NCBI GenBank assembly: GCA_021234155.1
Contig: JAJEKV010000017.1
Location: 21,049,449-21,113,448 of the forward strand
Direction: 5' to 3'
Origin: Isoetes taiwanensis
Taxonomy: Eukaryota > Streptophyta > Lycopodiopsida > Isoetales > Isoetaceae
DNA length: 64,000 bases
Below the pieces are notes generated by a model, which worked only from the letters and a program-made list of their open reading frames with translations, was not told where the DNA came from and did no database searches. Shown piece by piece: positions 45,981 to 58,403 of this stretch (positions are counted from its first letter, which is position 1; each line of letters starts with the position of its first letter). Made by a program: the position numbers and the translations under genes.

Positions 45981-46845
45981 GATATACAGGCGCCCGCATA
46001 TTTCGGTTCTATCATTGCTAGTTTTTGGGCACAATGGTTTGCATGGCGTGTTCGTCTTGCACAAAGCTAGGTTTTTTCTCTGACAGCATGTTTGCTCTTG
46101 TCGGTGGCTTCTTCGTCATGCTGAGATATGGTTTGACATGGGTTTATTAGATTTTTCTAGTGGATTTTGGATCTGTGTTTTTTATTTTTCTGTTTCCTTG
46201 GTTCTTTCAGATTAGGCCAGCACCTCCATAGCTTTGGGTCTATCTAATTTCTTCCAGTTATTGGGCTCTATCTATTTTCTTCCAGTTACTGGGCCGTTTC
46301 ACATTGATTATTCTCCATGATTAACCGGTCTTACTCTAGCTTCTTTAGATTGGCAGTCAACTAACATTTTCTATAGAGCTTTGAAATAAATAGTGGCATC
46401 TGCAGATCTCTTATGCGCCTTTACTGCATATGTATTTTCAAGATTTTTACAGATTTATCATTTGGATTGGATATCTGGAGGCTTTGGCTCTAATACAGTT
46501 CTGGAACCGTCTATCTCAAGTCTGTGGTGGCCAGATTTTTGGGCTGAAACCTTTAGCTTTTGAGGATTATGAACAACCCATCCTTTATAGATCTCTGGTT
46601 TTCAACCTGGTACTAGATTTGGTCCAAGATCTTCTGGTCCTTCGATTCCTTGTCGCTTATTCTCAACAGCATATTCTGTCTCGGAGCAATCCGAGTAGGG
46701 AAGGGACCGATGGCAGAGGCTATGGAGTGCAGGGCTAGAGCGGCCGCCATTTTCTGTAGATTTTGATTCAGGGATTATTATGGATCATCTATCAATGTTA
46801 TATAATTTATTTGTTTGCTTCAAAGCTAATACTTTGGTATTGGTT
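45981..46845. other. T-rich intergenic sequence
   Basis: Contains a 102-codon plus-strand frame (46430-46738) with no recognised domain, and a short duplication 'tctatctaatttcttccagttattgggc' / 'tctatctattttcttccagttactgggc' near 46230-46290. Confidence 0.4.
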
Positions 46846-46905
46846 TGGTGGCTAGGTTATGTGGCTTGCACTGGATTGGTTGCAGGTTCAATTCCGTTCA
46901 CTGCC
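46846..46905 (+). mobile_element. Possible SINE remnant (pol III A/B-box-like)
   Basis: 'tggtggctaggttatgtggc' resembles an A box, and about 35 bases later 'gcaggttcaattccg' matches a B box (GGTTCAATTCC). The spacing fits a tRNA-derived SINE head. No poly-A tail or target duplication was found, so this is tentative. Confidence 0.3.
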
Positions 46906-46934
46906 AAACAATCTTTTGCGTTCAGACGCAACAA

Positions 46935-47345
46935 CATTCCTCCACTTTTTCCTCTTTAAATTTCACGTCCATTTTTTCTTTTTTCCATCGAGTTTTCTCC
47001 TATGTTGCGCAGTTTCAAACGTTATTGTAAGTTATACTTGCTACATTTTTCCTCTTTAAATTTTTAATGTCCTTGCTTTCATTATTTCTTTTTTCCCTCG
47101 AGTTTTCTCCTATGTTGCACATTTCCATACTTCATTGTAAGTTACACGTATGCATGCTACATTTTTTCCTCTTTAAATTTTAGTGCGCTTTGCATTTTTT
47201 ATAAGATAAATATATGCATGTTCTCTTTGAAATTTCCTTAGGGTTTTTTCTCTATTAATGTGCATTTCCATATTTTATCATAAGATACACATATGCATCC
47301 TACAATTTTTCCTCCTTAAATTCCCTATGTCAATGCTAAGATATG
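46935..47345 (+). repeat. ~110-bp tandem repeat, about four units
   Basis: Units carry 'ttttcctctttaaattt', 'tcgagttttctcctatgttgc' and 'ttattgtaagttac(ac)' in order, starting near 46946, 47047 and 47164, with a diverged copy near 47300. Confidence 0.75.
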
Positions 47346-47500
47346 CATATGCTTGCTCTTTTCCTATTTGCTCTGAGGTTAGATGGTTTTTGAGATTTGT
47401 TCCTATTCGTATGTGTAGTTAGGCCACTCCTCTAGGCAAGTACATACTCTTTTGTCAAATATTCTAAGATTTCTCTCATGCATGATTTTGAGGGCATGTT

Positions 47501-47542
47501 AGACATTTGCATTATGACATTTGCATTATGACATTTGCATAT
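47501..47542 (+). repeat. Triple 'gacatttgcattat'
   Basis: Three direct copies of 'gacatttgcat(tat)' in 42 bp. Confidence 0.8.
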
Positions 47543-48690
47543 GACCTTAGTTATGTTGATATTCTTTACCCTATCCAAAACAAATCTAAGGATCAATTGC
47601 ATTATCTTTTATTATATTTTCTACCTTCTGGATCATGTTTATGCTTATTTTATCGTTTGTTGAAGTTTGTGAGCCTTCCACTTCCATGAAGATATTTGCA
47701 TCCTTGGTCGGCGTCGATTGGGTTCATTTCCAACATGGTAATGACAGAGATCGACCAGGAACTAGCTGCGCTTTATGCTTATGAGGTGATCTATTGAAAG
47801 GAGGGGCCTCGATACAGGTGTTGTCTCTTCAAATCGTCGTGGCCAGAATATCGGCTCGTGTCAGCACTTACCTACCCAGTATTTGTGCTAGGACCTTAGC
47901 CGGTTTATACCCACTTGTTCTATTGATTTGTTTTTTTCCATCTTATTATCTAGTTAGTTCCTAAAATTTCTTTGCATCTTTTGTCATATTACTTGCATTT
48001 TTTGTGATTGCTTTATTTTGTTTTTATCTTATCCTCTGTCATTTATATCTTTCTTTCTTTTTTATCTCATTTTATTTAGGATCCTACTTTGTCCCATTTG
48101 TGTCAAGAGCACCATTGGTTCGTCTATTGTCCTTGATTATGTTTTGTTATTTTAGCTTCTATTTGATTTCTTTAGTCATAGTTTCCTCATCCCTTGTGTT
48201 TTGCGTCTTTGGTATCATTTACCTTTTACCTTATTGCATCTCCTCTCATCATTTGTTCACTAGCGTTCATTCGCTTGTTCTATGAACTCAGTTAATACTT
48301 TTATCTTCATTACTTCCAATCTGGCCCATGTATTCCATATGTTCCTTGCTCCTTTTGTCCCACTTGTTCCCTTTACCCTATTCTCTCCATTGTGCCAGCT
48401 GCATACTCTTTTTTTTTTTCTCTAAGGTTCGAGATATTGTCTCTATTCGTTTATGTAGTTGCATCCTTTCCGTCCCTTCTTTGGGTGAGTACACGCTCAT
48501 TTCTCAAATATTCTTAGAATTTTCTTGAGAATGTCTTTGTAGACTCTTTTATCATGGTTGCTCAAATCTTTCTCACGTATGCACCTCTGGCTACATTGTA
48601 TTGTTTCTTTAATAAATCTACTTCATTTTTCAATAGATTCCTCATATGATGTCTTAGCTTGATAAAACCTTTGGCATCGGTTTTATTATG
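47543..48690. other. T-rich non-coding sequence
   Basis: Short hydrophobic frames (for example 48004-48285, 93 codons) reflect T-rich composition and are not believed. Similar-looking text occurs at 62,600-63,480. Confidence 0.45.
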
Positions 48691-51154
48691 TTTTTTTTTT
48701 AGGGTAAGAGTAAAAGTTTATTAATATATAAGATAAAATACATCAAGTCCCCTGATAGGAAAGGATAGGAAGAATTTTGACCAAGGAAAAATATTTAGAG
48801 AGTCTGCATCGTGTACTCCAGAAGCTATCTTCTCTTCTTCCTCAGCAAGTGGGTACTATTAGGGAGATCACCTATCTTCTCCACTTGGACAGGTACTATA
48901 GAGGAGGATAGCTCCAATTCCACGCTGTATCCTCCCTTGACATAGGAATTATAGCTGAATAGCTAGATCACTTGCCACTGTTTCAGTTGCTTCCTCGCTG
49001 GTTGGGTTGAGCCATTGACATCTAAAGAAGGAATAAAAACCTTCCAAGGTCCCAACTCTGTCCAGTTCTCTGTTATATCTTACTCCTTTTTGTCTATAGA
49101 AATTTTTCAGCTTTTCTATGCAGATTCCAAGCCCCCCATACATAACATCACAACGGTGTTTCCAAATTACCCACACAGCAATGTTAACTAGCGAAGCTTC
49201 AATGCAGTTTTTGTCCGAGACCCTAACCAGTCCGGGCCAAATTAGTTGCTGCAAGGATAAGCCAATAATGGCACTTACCCAGAGCCAAAATTCCATAATC
49301 TTTGGGCAGAAGAAGAGGTGTCCAGTAGATTCCCTAACTTGACATCCAAGCGGACAGCTATTTTCACCGATAATGTCCCTGTTATAGAGGTTCTCTTTTG
49401 TGCTCAACCCCTCTTGGAGAGCCATCCATCTAAAGAACAGTATCTTCTTGGAGCATAGCGATTTCCAAGAGTTGGCTAATAATGCTTTAGCTTCCCCATT
49501 ACTTAATCCGAGCTTAATCTCAGCCTTTAATGGAGTATCCTGGCCAAGACTTCGATATATTTTTGCCACATTGTAGTGCATGTGGCCCTCAAGTAGCCAG
49601 CTTTCATGTGCTCCGATAACCCCTGATATATTGGCGACTCTTGCCAAGATTTCTCTTAACACTGCCCTATCTCCTTCCCCTGCAGAGGGTACTTTCCTTT
49701 TGAACTTGGTCCAACAAGTCCATCTACCATTCTCCCAGAGGTGATGTAACTGTGTAATTCCTGAGCTCTTCCATTTAATGAAAATACGAGGGTGAGACAG
49801 GGCTAAGGGAAGGCCCCGCTTATCCCAAATGTTCGTATTCCAAAAAATACTGAACCCACCCGCCTCCTTGGGAGGGATCATGGGGGTAAAGATGTGCTGC
49901 ACCTCTTTCCATGCCTGAAGAATTTTCCTCATCACTGGGGATGTCCCAGGAGCAGGTTTGAATTTATAGAAGAAAGCACCCAGCTCGTCCCGTGGGAGAG
50001 AGGGCTTTCCTTGTAATCTTCCTTGTTGCAACCAATGTGATACAAATTTTAGTGCCGGTGACATCTCACCCCCCTGCAGAGCTCTCCAGACAAATTTGGC
50101 TGCTAGGGCTTGAGCGTGTGTAAGAGGATCTTTGCAGCCCAATCCCCCATCACGTTTGTCACGACATAGCTCACTCCAAGCCACTTTGGCCATACCTCCC
50201 CCGATAAATTTTCTGATAATGACCTGTACTTGATTGTATATTCCTTTCTGTGCCACCAAGACCGAGGAGTAGTATATATGAGAGGAGGCTAAGACTGCAT
50301 TGGCCACAGTGACTCTCCCCGAAGTTGCTAAGGCTTTGGAAGACCACAAGCCTATCTTTTTCTTAAGCTTGTCTAGAATGGGGGCCCACAGACCTTTCAT
50401 AGAATCAGATAGGACAAGAGGGAGACCAAGGAGCTGAACCGATTCCCCAGGTGGTACCACCGGAAAACCTAGGCCTCTGGCTCGCGGATCAATATCACTG
50501 TCTAGAGCCCAAAGAGTAGAACATTTGCTGGCATTGAGGCCTATCCCTGATATAATCTCAAAAGAAAGGAGGATATGCCGAAATGAATGGAAACTATTAT
50601 CATCAAACCTGAGGAACATGAAGGTGTCGTCCGCATACTGCATGATTGTCAACTTCTGCGTTCCATCGGGGAAGGTCAGCCCCTCCAGGTTTCCTTCTAA
50701 CTGCTTTAATAGTACCATTCTTGTTAACAGATTCGCCATGATGAGAAATAGGTACGGCGCCAATGGGCATCCTTGCCTGATACCCTTCCTAAGATTAAAG
50801 GTACCTGTAGGTTGACCATTAACCAGCACTAAAGCAGAGGCTAGTTTGTTTCATCCCCATGGCCAATTGGATAAACTGTGGATCGAATCCTAGGTAGTGC
50901 ATCACTTCTTGCAACCCCTCCCATCTTAGAGAGTCATAGGCCTTTCTAAAATCCATTTTGATAAGGACACAATTCTGCTTTGAGGCTCGGCACCAATGCA
51001 CCCCTTCTCTGGCTGCTAGATAGTTATCCAAAATGTATCTTCCGGGTAGAAATGCAGATTGTTCCTTCCCGATGACTCTGTTAAGAATGGGCTTGAGACG
51101 GTTAGCAATAACCTTCATTACAACTTTATATAAGACATTAGTGAGTGCAATGGG
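48691..51154 (-). mobile_element. LINE-2: non-LTR retrotransposon, cut at its 5' side by the Gypsy LTR
   Basis: A T run at 48691-48700 marks the poly-A tail. The coding region runs on the minus strand from 51154 to a stop at 48949. It has the RT finger and palm motifs (GKEQSAFLPGR, KMDFRKAYDSL, GIRQGCPLAPYLF, YADD) and, near the end, the RT zinc-binding region (CPLGCQVRESTGHLFFC). One frame change near 50825 separates 51154-50819 from the 626-codon block 50829-48949. The long intact block suggests a fairly young copy. The frame crosses into LTR DNA at 51155, so the endonuclease and N-terminal RT are missing from this side. Confidence 0.92.
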
Positions 51155-52782
51155 TGTGACGCCCTCGCTAAATATAATACGCGGCTGCATAATTTCGGAA
51201 GGAAATCCCCCATCCGGTCCATCAACCGCATGGACCCTCCGTCTAACCCGCACTCTGAGAGAATCCTAGTGCGGGCAGGGGACACGAAGGTGTCTTGCGC
51301 GCCCTTCCCCTATGGGCTTCTATCACAGCGGAAGCATAAACAACGTCAGAACTAGCAATAACAATACAACATACTACCTCGAAGGGTAGTCCATCACATA
51401 TCCACAACTGCAAAGAAGATAATCCTATGCCATAAAACATAAGAGCTCCTACCCATGGCTCGACTCATAAGGAGGATGACCGACCGCTAGGCCTCAAGAT
51501 AGAGCGGCATCGAGTCATAACAATGGCGGGTTGGCTATAGACAATGGCTAGGGTTGACCACTCCATCCGCCCCCCCCCGTGCATACTTTGCAGATGGGCT
51601 CAATCGCTCGCATGACTCTAGCTCTTCCTGACACGTAATCCCATGGCATCACCCATCGACTACTCGTGTTGCATCTCCCCGGTCCGCTGAGGCGTGAAGG
51701 GTTGCATCTCCCCTTCCCTGGGTCTAGAGGCTCCTCTGGTGACTAGAGAATCGTGGCGACACACCCATTCGCACTGACCGAACCCCCAAAACAAGAGCCA
51801 AGCCGACACTTGCAACTCTTGAGAGGCGTGGCACACCATCCCCTGGGAGGTGTCTGGACCCATGCTCGCCCACACGGTAGTGACCCACCATAAGCCTAGC
51901 CCACTATGGGATCCCCTCAGAGCCCCCACTCTGGGGGGATCCTCCCTCCGCATTGCCTCTAGCCCCGCTGTGTAGTGCCGAGTCACATCATAGCCTCCAT
52001 AGCCCTAAGTGGGTTCCTATGCACAAAGCCGCATCTAATAGGAACTAAGGGATCTACACTAGGAGCATACTACATATGGCTCTAGGTCTCTACCCCTTCC
52101 CAATACAAGAGGAGCAAACATGATCAACCATCATCACATAGCATCATACCATGATAATCATCATAAGAACATCTTAACCTAATCATACATATCTAACTTA
52201 CGCTTAAGGTTCCTTGATTAGGGTTCAAGATGTTGAATATGGGTTCTAGAATGGCTCTACTCTAGCTACTGAACACTAACCCATCCGAGTGCTAACTTCC
52301 GATGGACTACTAAGAGCACTACTCCACATACCTGCCCAAGCACTCCCTCCCAATCCCGCGCTCCCATGATCTTCAAGGTGTTCGAGGTAGCTCCCACTCC
52401 TGGCCGATGCACTCACGCCTGAGGTCGCCACGCTATGCCGTGCCACGGCCGACGGCCTCAAACGAGTTTCGAAAGCCAAGAAGGTTCCCGCACCGTTGGA
52501 GCCGAGAAAAGAGGCCTAGGGTTAGGGTTTAGGCCTTTATAGGTTAGGGTTCACATGTTATGCCACGTGGCTCTCATAGGGTAAGTCCGTGGCGGCGGTG
52601 CCCAATAGGTTAAGGCCACGTGGAAAATGGTCTTAACCTAAGGTTGGCTAAGTTATATGAATAACTTAGTCATGCCCCCTAGTGCCACAATCTATGGTAT
52701 ACAAGGCTATGAAGATAGACTTGTATAGTGACGGGTCCAGGAATATACGTATTCATAGCGTATATTCCCCTGGAACGTCACA
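51155..52782 (-). mobile_element. Gypsy 3' LTR (copy B)
   Basis: On the minus strand it begins TGTGACGTTCC and ends GGGCGTCACA, so the ends form TGTGACG / CGTCACA inverted repeats. Length is 1628 bp. It aligns with 11694-13254 in opposite orientation. A G-rich polypurine tract abuts it at 52783-52795, and pol genes lie upstream in the same orientation, so this is the 3' LTR. It is inserted in LINE-2 reverse transcriptase codons. Confidence 0.9.
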
Positions 52783-52795
52783 TTCTCCCCCCCTT
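52783..52795 (-). other. Polypurine tract of the Gypsy element
   Basis: AAGGGGGGGAGAA on the minus strand directly precedes the LTR start, as required for plus-strand priming. Confidence 0.85.
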
Positions 52796-53738
52796 AGGAC
52801 AATGTTTGCCCTCAAAGATTAAGCGCTTAAGGTGACTAACCTACCTTATGCCCGCAAAACAACATAACATACTTTTTAATTCAATTTAAACTAAACTTCC
52901 TATTAAAAGTTACTTGTCAAAATTTAGGCTATATTTGTACTTATACAAAATTATACAACCTTAACAAGTTGCTTCTTATAATAATTAGGAAATATTACTA
53001 TAAGAGTTATTAGGGTTCATAATCTAAATTATGGCTCCCCCTATCCTCTCGTAATGCGCCCCTCCTCGATGCCCACCTCTTACTTGCCTGCACAAGGAGC
53101 ACATTACGTTAGTTTAATTAATAAATTGTGGTTTTAGGGGACCACCCCTTTACCTACCTCCTTGAGCCGAACTACTAGCTCAAGGTTACCCTACTACCTT
53201 GCACTTTCGATCATGGCCCCATAAGGATTTGAGCTTTGGGACCATTTAAGATGATCCTATCATCGCCCATGATCAAGTGTTACCTTGTACACGCATCCCC
53301 CGTGACGAGTACACCCTGCATCATGCCCCAAGGGTTTTAAGCTAGGGAACGCCTCACGATCCCATCATCACAAGATGATCACTTTAATCTTCACCATGAC
53401 CCTCCTACGGCCGGTGTCCCCCCGATCGCGGATAGAGAGCATCCGACGATGTCTCATCATCGCCACCATGCCTCATTCCTCACTCACATGACCCTAATGG
53501 TCATGCGCATCTTTCCTGGTGCGTGTTGGCCTAGAGAATGCCTTAAAGGCGATCCCATCATCGCCCCACATCGTTCCAAGATTCGCACATGCACTCTACT
53601 AACTAGAATACATGAGCCGAACTTAAGGCTAACTAAGAAACATACTAAGCTAACCTCCCCGCAAGTCGACGCCGATTAGTTCTAGATCGACTTTCCCCAT
53701 CAAACTCCTTTCATAACTCGGGTATTGCTTCTCCAAAA
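52796..53738 (-). other. Gypsy 3' untranslated interior
   Basis: No coding frame on the minus strand. A 76-codon frame on the plus strand (53449-53679) has no recognised domain. Confidence 0.5.
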
Positions 53739-55640
53739 TCACGCTTCAATACCCATGTCGCGTTTTCCACGCCGCAAGTGCTTCCACTTTGACCAAATGC
53801 TTTGGAGGAATTGAGACCACCTAGTCCTCTTGAATGACTTATCAAGAAGGAATTCAGGCACTATTTCAACTTGATCCTCCGTCATTTCCAACAAAGTTGG
53901 AGTATCCAAAACCTCCTCAGGGTTAGGATCGTGCCTTTTCAATAAACTCACATGGAAGACCTTAAGATGGGCCAAGAGATCGAACTTGTAGGCTTGAGAG
54001 GCCACTCTTCTCCAAGATCGTGAACGGACCGGCCCACCTAGGGGCGAGCTTCTTACAATTGCCGATGCGAAGCTTCCCTTGCTTAACCTTTACTTGAGCC
54101 AACTTTATCTGCCACAACTCTCGAGGAGTTTTATGTCTATCTGCTTGACTCTTCAGATATGCCCATGCTGTTGAAGATACTCTCACACTTCTACCAAAAG
54201 CTACCGCATATATGCTGTCGTTGTTGAGAAACTTCCACCTTGGGCACTAAATTATGCCACATAATAGGGTCAAGCATTGATAACTGTAACTGATCATGGG
54301 GGAGACATCTTCGATGACTCTTGCTTCATATTATACATAATTGACCAGGTGGATGTACTCGGCCCATTTGGATTACTTGTTCCAATCATAGTTTCTCAAC
54401 GTGCTCTCCAAATTTGTGTTGGTGCGGTCCCTTTTGCCAATTTGACTGCAAATGATAAGCAAAACTCATCAACAAGTTGGTGCAGCTCGTGTTGAAGAAG
54501 TCTTGCTAAACGTCGCTAAAGAACTTCAGATCTCTTTTGGTGATGATCGACCGGTGCCTTCCATGCAGCCTAAAAGAACTCTTATGTAGACCACACGGCT
54601 AGATCCAAGGCGGTGTCTACGGTGTGGCATGGCAAGTATGTGCCTTTTTGATAAACTATATACCACAACCATCAAGGCTTCAAAGCTTCTTGTTGTCCTT
54701 GGAAGGCCCGCTATGAAAACCATGCTGAAGACTTCCCACTTGGCGTCTGGCACCGCCCAAGGTTCCAAAACTCCTGGAATTCGAAGTTGTTCCGCCCTTG
54801 TCTGCTGGCTCCACTGACACATTCTTGGCTATGTCTGATTATCTGCTTCTTCATACCTGGCCAGACGTAGCTACTTCTAATCTTGAAGTAGGCCTTTATA
54901 AATTTTGCATGGCCGGAAATAGGGCTATTATGCGTGTCCTGGAAAATTTTTCTTACTCCTTATGCTTTGAGTATAGTTGTTCTTTGATATTAAAGATTAC
55001 CTTCCTTTTTTAAAATATTTGAAGGTTTCTCTTTCTTAATCCGTTCTTGCACTCTTGTAAGGACTAGCCCATCATGTGCTTGAACTCCATGTTGGGGAAG
55101 ATGGCTTCTTCTATCTTCTTGCCGAATTCACTTGCCAAAGTGGAGATGGCATTGCAAATTGCTGCTTCAAAAGCTTGCCAATGAGTGGCGACGCCTTTAA
55201 CATCTCCACGGCTGCATGCTCTTCCATTGATTTGTCAGATCACGATGTCGTCGAAGAGAATTGATGAAAAATTCATCCAAGGAATCTTCAAGATGTCGCC
55301 CCTCAAATGCATACAAGTTGGTGGAGCATTCCATAGACTCAAGGGCATCACCGTGAAGTGATAGTGCCCATACCAAAGTTCTGAAGGAGTCTTATAATTA
55401 TCTTCCCCTTCATCCTTATTTGCTTGATTGCCCGAGCTTAAGTCGATTTTGTAGAAGAATCCCGCTTCTTGGGGCTGATCCATTATGTCGCTGTTTGTTG
55501 AGCTGCCCATGGTTGATATACATCTTTAGACTTCCATCTTGGCCGAAAGGATCCCCAAGTTGATCAACTCCTACAACCGCTTCTTGAGCTCGCTAGCTCT
55601 GTGTCGATTCTATAAAGAGCCTTGCTGATCGGCTCACGCC
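53739..55640 (-). pseudogene. Gypsy polyprotein remnant (RT, integrase, chromodomain-like end)
   Basis: Reading 55640 to 53739 on the minus strand: a reverse transcriptase start like EITLLRGREPISKALYR (about 55650-55580). Then 55510-55235 gives FYKIDLSSG, YGHYHFTVMPLSLWNAP and LFDDIVI (catalytic Asp-Asp kept). RNase H is largely lost. 54950-54760 has the integrase H2C2 zinc-binding area (MCQWSQQTRAEQL). 54822-54526 is the integrase core, but its first catalytic Asp is replaced (FSMVFIAGLP, expected Ser-Met-Asp) and the neighbouring VVVD is VVVY. 54186-53962 gives KKLAPRWAGPFTILEK. 54005-53739 gives LKVFHVSLLKRHDP and a chromodomain-like tail (PEFLLDKSFKRTR). Many stops and shifts: not functional. 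Confidence 0.85.
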
Positions 55641-56444
55641 CTCGCAAGAGAGTGATTTCAACTCTATGCCTCTATAGAGCAAAAGCTCTCAAATTTCACC
55701 GGAGATATATCATGGGACTTCTTGATTAACTTAGAAATTGGGTCGAGGCAACCTGTTTGAAGTAGCATCTTCCTTCTTACTCTTGTAGTCGGGTCTACAA
55801 CTTGTAGCTTATGTACGACCTCATTCCTCATGATGTACTTAAGTAATTGCTTTTATCGACATGCGTTGCAACGATTGGAATTACTTCCTTAACTTAAATT
55901 ATAAGGTACTTGCTCTTTGGTGCTGGGATAAGTATCTCTTGCTTATGATAATCAATTATTGCCTTAGCCAGCTTTAATATTGCATGCTTATTATGAGGTC
56001 ATAGTTGCCAATGTACATGAGTTGGTGCCGATGCTCTACTTTGCTTCGCTTAAGGTTGATGTCGAACTTGACTCTTGTTCCGTTGGTGTCGCTAATTACT
56101 TGGCCTTGCCTTTAATTAATCGGCCTAGATTTAGACTTAAGAGTCTTGCTCTTAAAGATGTCCGTCATCTAGGAGGTGCAAATTACAAGTTAAAGAACTA
56201 CTTACATAAATCCTGTGGCCACAAGTTTAGTCGGCATGACATTACTTTTGGGCACACATAGAAAACTATATGATTAGATAATTATTCTTGTTTTAGATCT
56301 AATTTATACTCTAGGATCTACCCTTTCTTAATTATTGCCCTTTTGAAATAGTCCCACCTTTGAGTTGATGCCATCTAAGAAGTTGGCCGGACTTATTAGA
56401 TTGCTTCCCTTCATTTGGTCGGATTATTCCTTATGCTGCGGAAG
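55641..56444 (-). pseudogene. Upstream Gypsy interior (protease/gag side), heavily decayed
   Basis: The minus strand gives short readable pieces, including a segment at 55990-55860 like the end of the protease-RT linker, with stops between them. The plus-strand frame at 55980-56261 is a shadow. TIR element 2 begins at 56448, so this segment ends at an insertion. Confidence 0.4.
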
Positions 56445-56447
56445 TAC
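56445..56447. other. Target site duplication TAC (left)
   Basis: TAC precedes TIR element 2 and is repeated right after it at 61458-61460. Confidence 0.75.
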
Positions 56448-56471
56448 CACAAGGCCCCCAAAAATGAACTG
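56448..56471 (+). repeat. Left terminal inverted repeat of TIR element 2
   Basis: 24 bp, one mismatch to 61434-61457 reversed. Confidence 0.85.
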
Positions 56472-56549
56472 CCATATAAAAACAATATCAGGTTGCCTGA
56501 AAACCATGATAGATATGGTTTTTTATGCAACAATTCATTTGATAGAAAA

Positions 56550-56760
56550 AAACCATATGCTGTAGTGGTTTGTCAAAACTAATAATGGCTTACAATATGG
56601 TTATTAATGTTAGTTACTAATGGTATAATGGTTTGCTAAATCTGGTTATAGTTTTTTAGATGATGTCAATACAAGCCTTCTATACCATAATGGTTTATTA
56701 AAACTAGCACCAATTTATTAAAACTAGAAATGGTTCCTAATAAATAATGGCATGATTTGA
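56550..56760. repeat. Left subterminal repeats of TIR element 2
   Basis: Words such as 'agtggtttgtcaaaacta', 'aatggtttgctaaatc' and 'aatggtttattaaaacta' recur every 30-60 bases. Confidence 0.6.
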
Positions 56761-57088
56761 AGCTTATTTAAGATTGTTCAAGAACCATGGATAATAAGAT
56801 TTATTTGTTTTTTTCTTTTTCTTTTTCTTTTTTCTTGTCAATGGTTCATGTATGAGCATTAGTTAATGCACCAAAACAAAAAATTTCATTTTTGTTTTCG
56901 ATACAAAGAACACGTGGCAACAACCTGGTTCTACTTGTGTACAAATCTAGGATCAGTTTCAACTTTTGTACAAAGTAAGATACAGTTATCTGAATTCTTG
57001 GAAATTGAGAAAGATTGACTAGTTGGAAATGCCCAAGAAGTACATAATTTCTTTGGCCCGACTGGTTTAGTCCCTGACCTTGACTATA

Positions 57089-57520
57089 CTACTGGTACTG
57101 TGGAAAAGCATATCCCTGGGGTGTGGCTGAAGGAACATCATGAGACCATGGATTCATTGAAGAAGCCGGCAGGCTCTGCCCTGAGCCATAAGGCTTGGCA
57201 TGGAAGACATTATCAGATACAAAAGTGTTGCCACTGCTTGCTTGAAGAGAAATGGAAGGAGGGAAAAGTGAAGGTGGAGTTTGTGAGATTGATGGTCTGA
57301 CAGGCGCCGTCAATATAGTTACTGCTAAGTTGAACGACATTGTTATACAAGCTCCATCTTCAATGGCACTTAATCCATCACATCCTTTGTTATCAACTAA
57401 TCCAAAGTGACACTTCGCAAGTTCCAAAAGTAGTTCCTCTATTTCCCATCCCTCCATCATAAAATTAATATGAGTATGTAAAAAACATGGTAAAGCCCCT
57501 CCACTGGTTCCAGTGATCAA
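57089..57520 (-). CDS. Unrecognised 143-codon ORF inside TIR element 2
   Basis: ATG to stop on the minus strand. The N-terminal third is acidic and hydrophobic (EGWEIEELLLELAKCHFG). The C-terminal half is Ser/Pro/Gly-rich and ends PQGYAFPQYQ, which looks like an ordinary low-complexity plant protein tail. No family is recognised. Composition is more gene-like than its neighbours, so it may be a captured host exon. No start context or splice signals were clear. Confidence 0.35.
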   Translation of the reverse strand: MITGTSGGALPCFLHTHINFMMEGWEIEELLLELAKCHFGLVDNKGCDGLSAIEDGACITMSFNLAVTILTAPVRPSISQTPPSLFPPSISLQASSGNTFVSDNVFHAKPYGSGQSLPASSMNPWSHDVPSATPQGYAFPQYQ

Positions 57521-57787
57521 AACTCATATTATGTTACCATTTTTCTTCCAAAGCTTCAACTTTGAAGCAATAAGACAGAAGCCATAGAAGTCTGGTAAAC
57601 ATGAGCAAACTCGCTATGATCCACTCGGGCACCATCTTCATCAAATCTTGAACAAACCCTAGTTGAGTTAAAAAGAGAACATGACAAGTATAAGCATTTA
57701 TGTTCTAAACTTATAGATGGATTGCCGATATTTAGCAATTACTTCTTATGCTTGCATAGATGGGGTTTGCGAGTTGCTAGAGATAGT

Positions 57788-57800
57788 TGAATTTGTTCAT
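57788..57800. other. LINE-3 target site duplication (left)
   Basis: TGAATTTGTTCAT, exactly repeated at 58404-58416. Confidence 0.9.
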
Positions 57801-58403
57801 TTTTTTTTTTTTTTTTTTTTTTTTTTGAAGGACGTCAAGCTTTATTCACCAACTAGAAACCAGAGCAACATAAATGCAAAGACAGGATTATAACCCCAGT
57901 GGACAAACCGATCCAACCGAAAGCACAACCACCGCCTATGCAAAAAGAATGAATCAAGGTAAGTATGCCGACATCGGTACTTTCTTCTCTTGATCAAGAG
58001 AAGAACAATTGTAAGCCATAACAATTTTATCTTGCACCTTCAAGAACAACCTCATCTGCAGATCTATGCCCTTAAAGATAAACAACCTCCTTCTCTTCCG
58101 TGATTGACCATAAAAGCCAGCCCACATGCGAGATGAAAAGCTCGCTTCCGTTGTTTGGGCCAAGCATCAGGATAGATAGCAAGCAAAATTTGCTGGCTAG
58201 ATCGAGACGTGCCAAAAAGGGTCAACAACCAAGACCATGCCTGCCGAAGCCTCTCACACAAGAAAAAACAATGCTCAATACTCTCAACCCTTTGCTGGCA
58301 TAAAGGGCAGAGCTCTGAAATCCGATTATCCATTTTATGGACTAACCTGTTGACTCTGAGGCATCTATGGATCACTTGCCACCACAAAACTACTACTTTG
58401 GGG
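57801..58403 (-). mobile_element. LINE-3: 603-bp 5'-truncated insertion
   Basis: Poly-T (57801-57826) is followed by a minus-strand LINE 3' end. Within it, frames at 58403-58064 and 58163-57954 encode the RT zinc-binding region (VLWWQVIHRCLRVNR, CPLCQQRVESIEHCFFLC) and the C-terminus. A 13-bp target duplication flanks it exactly, proving the insertion limits. The 3' end resembles LINE-1 (both start gaagga after the T run), so they are probably one family. The apparent 165-codon ORF 58064-58561 is a fusion of LINE and host-element sequence. Confidence 0.93.
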
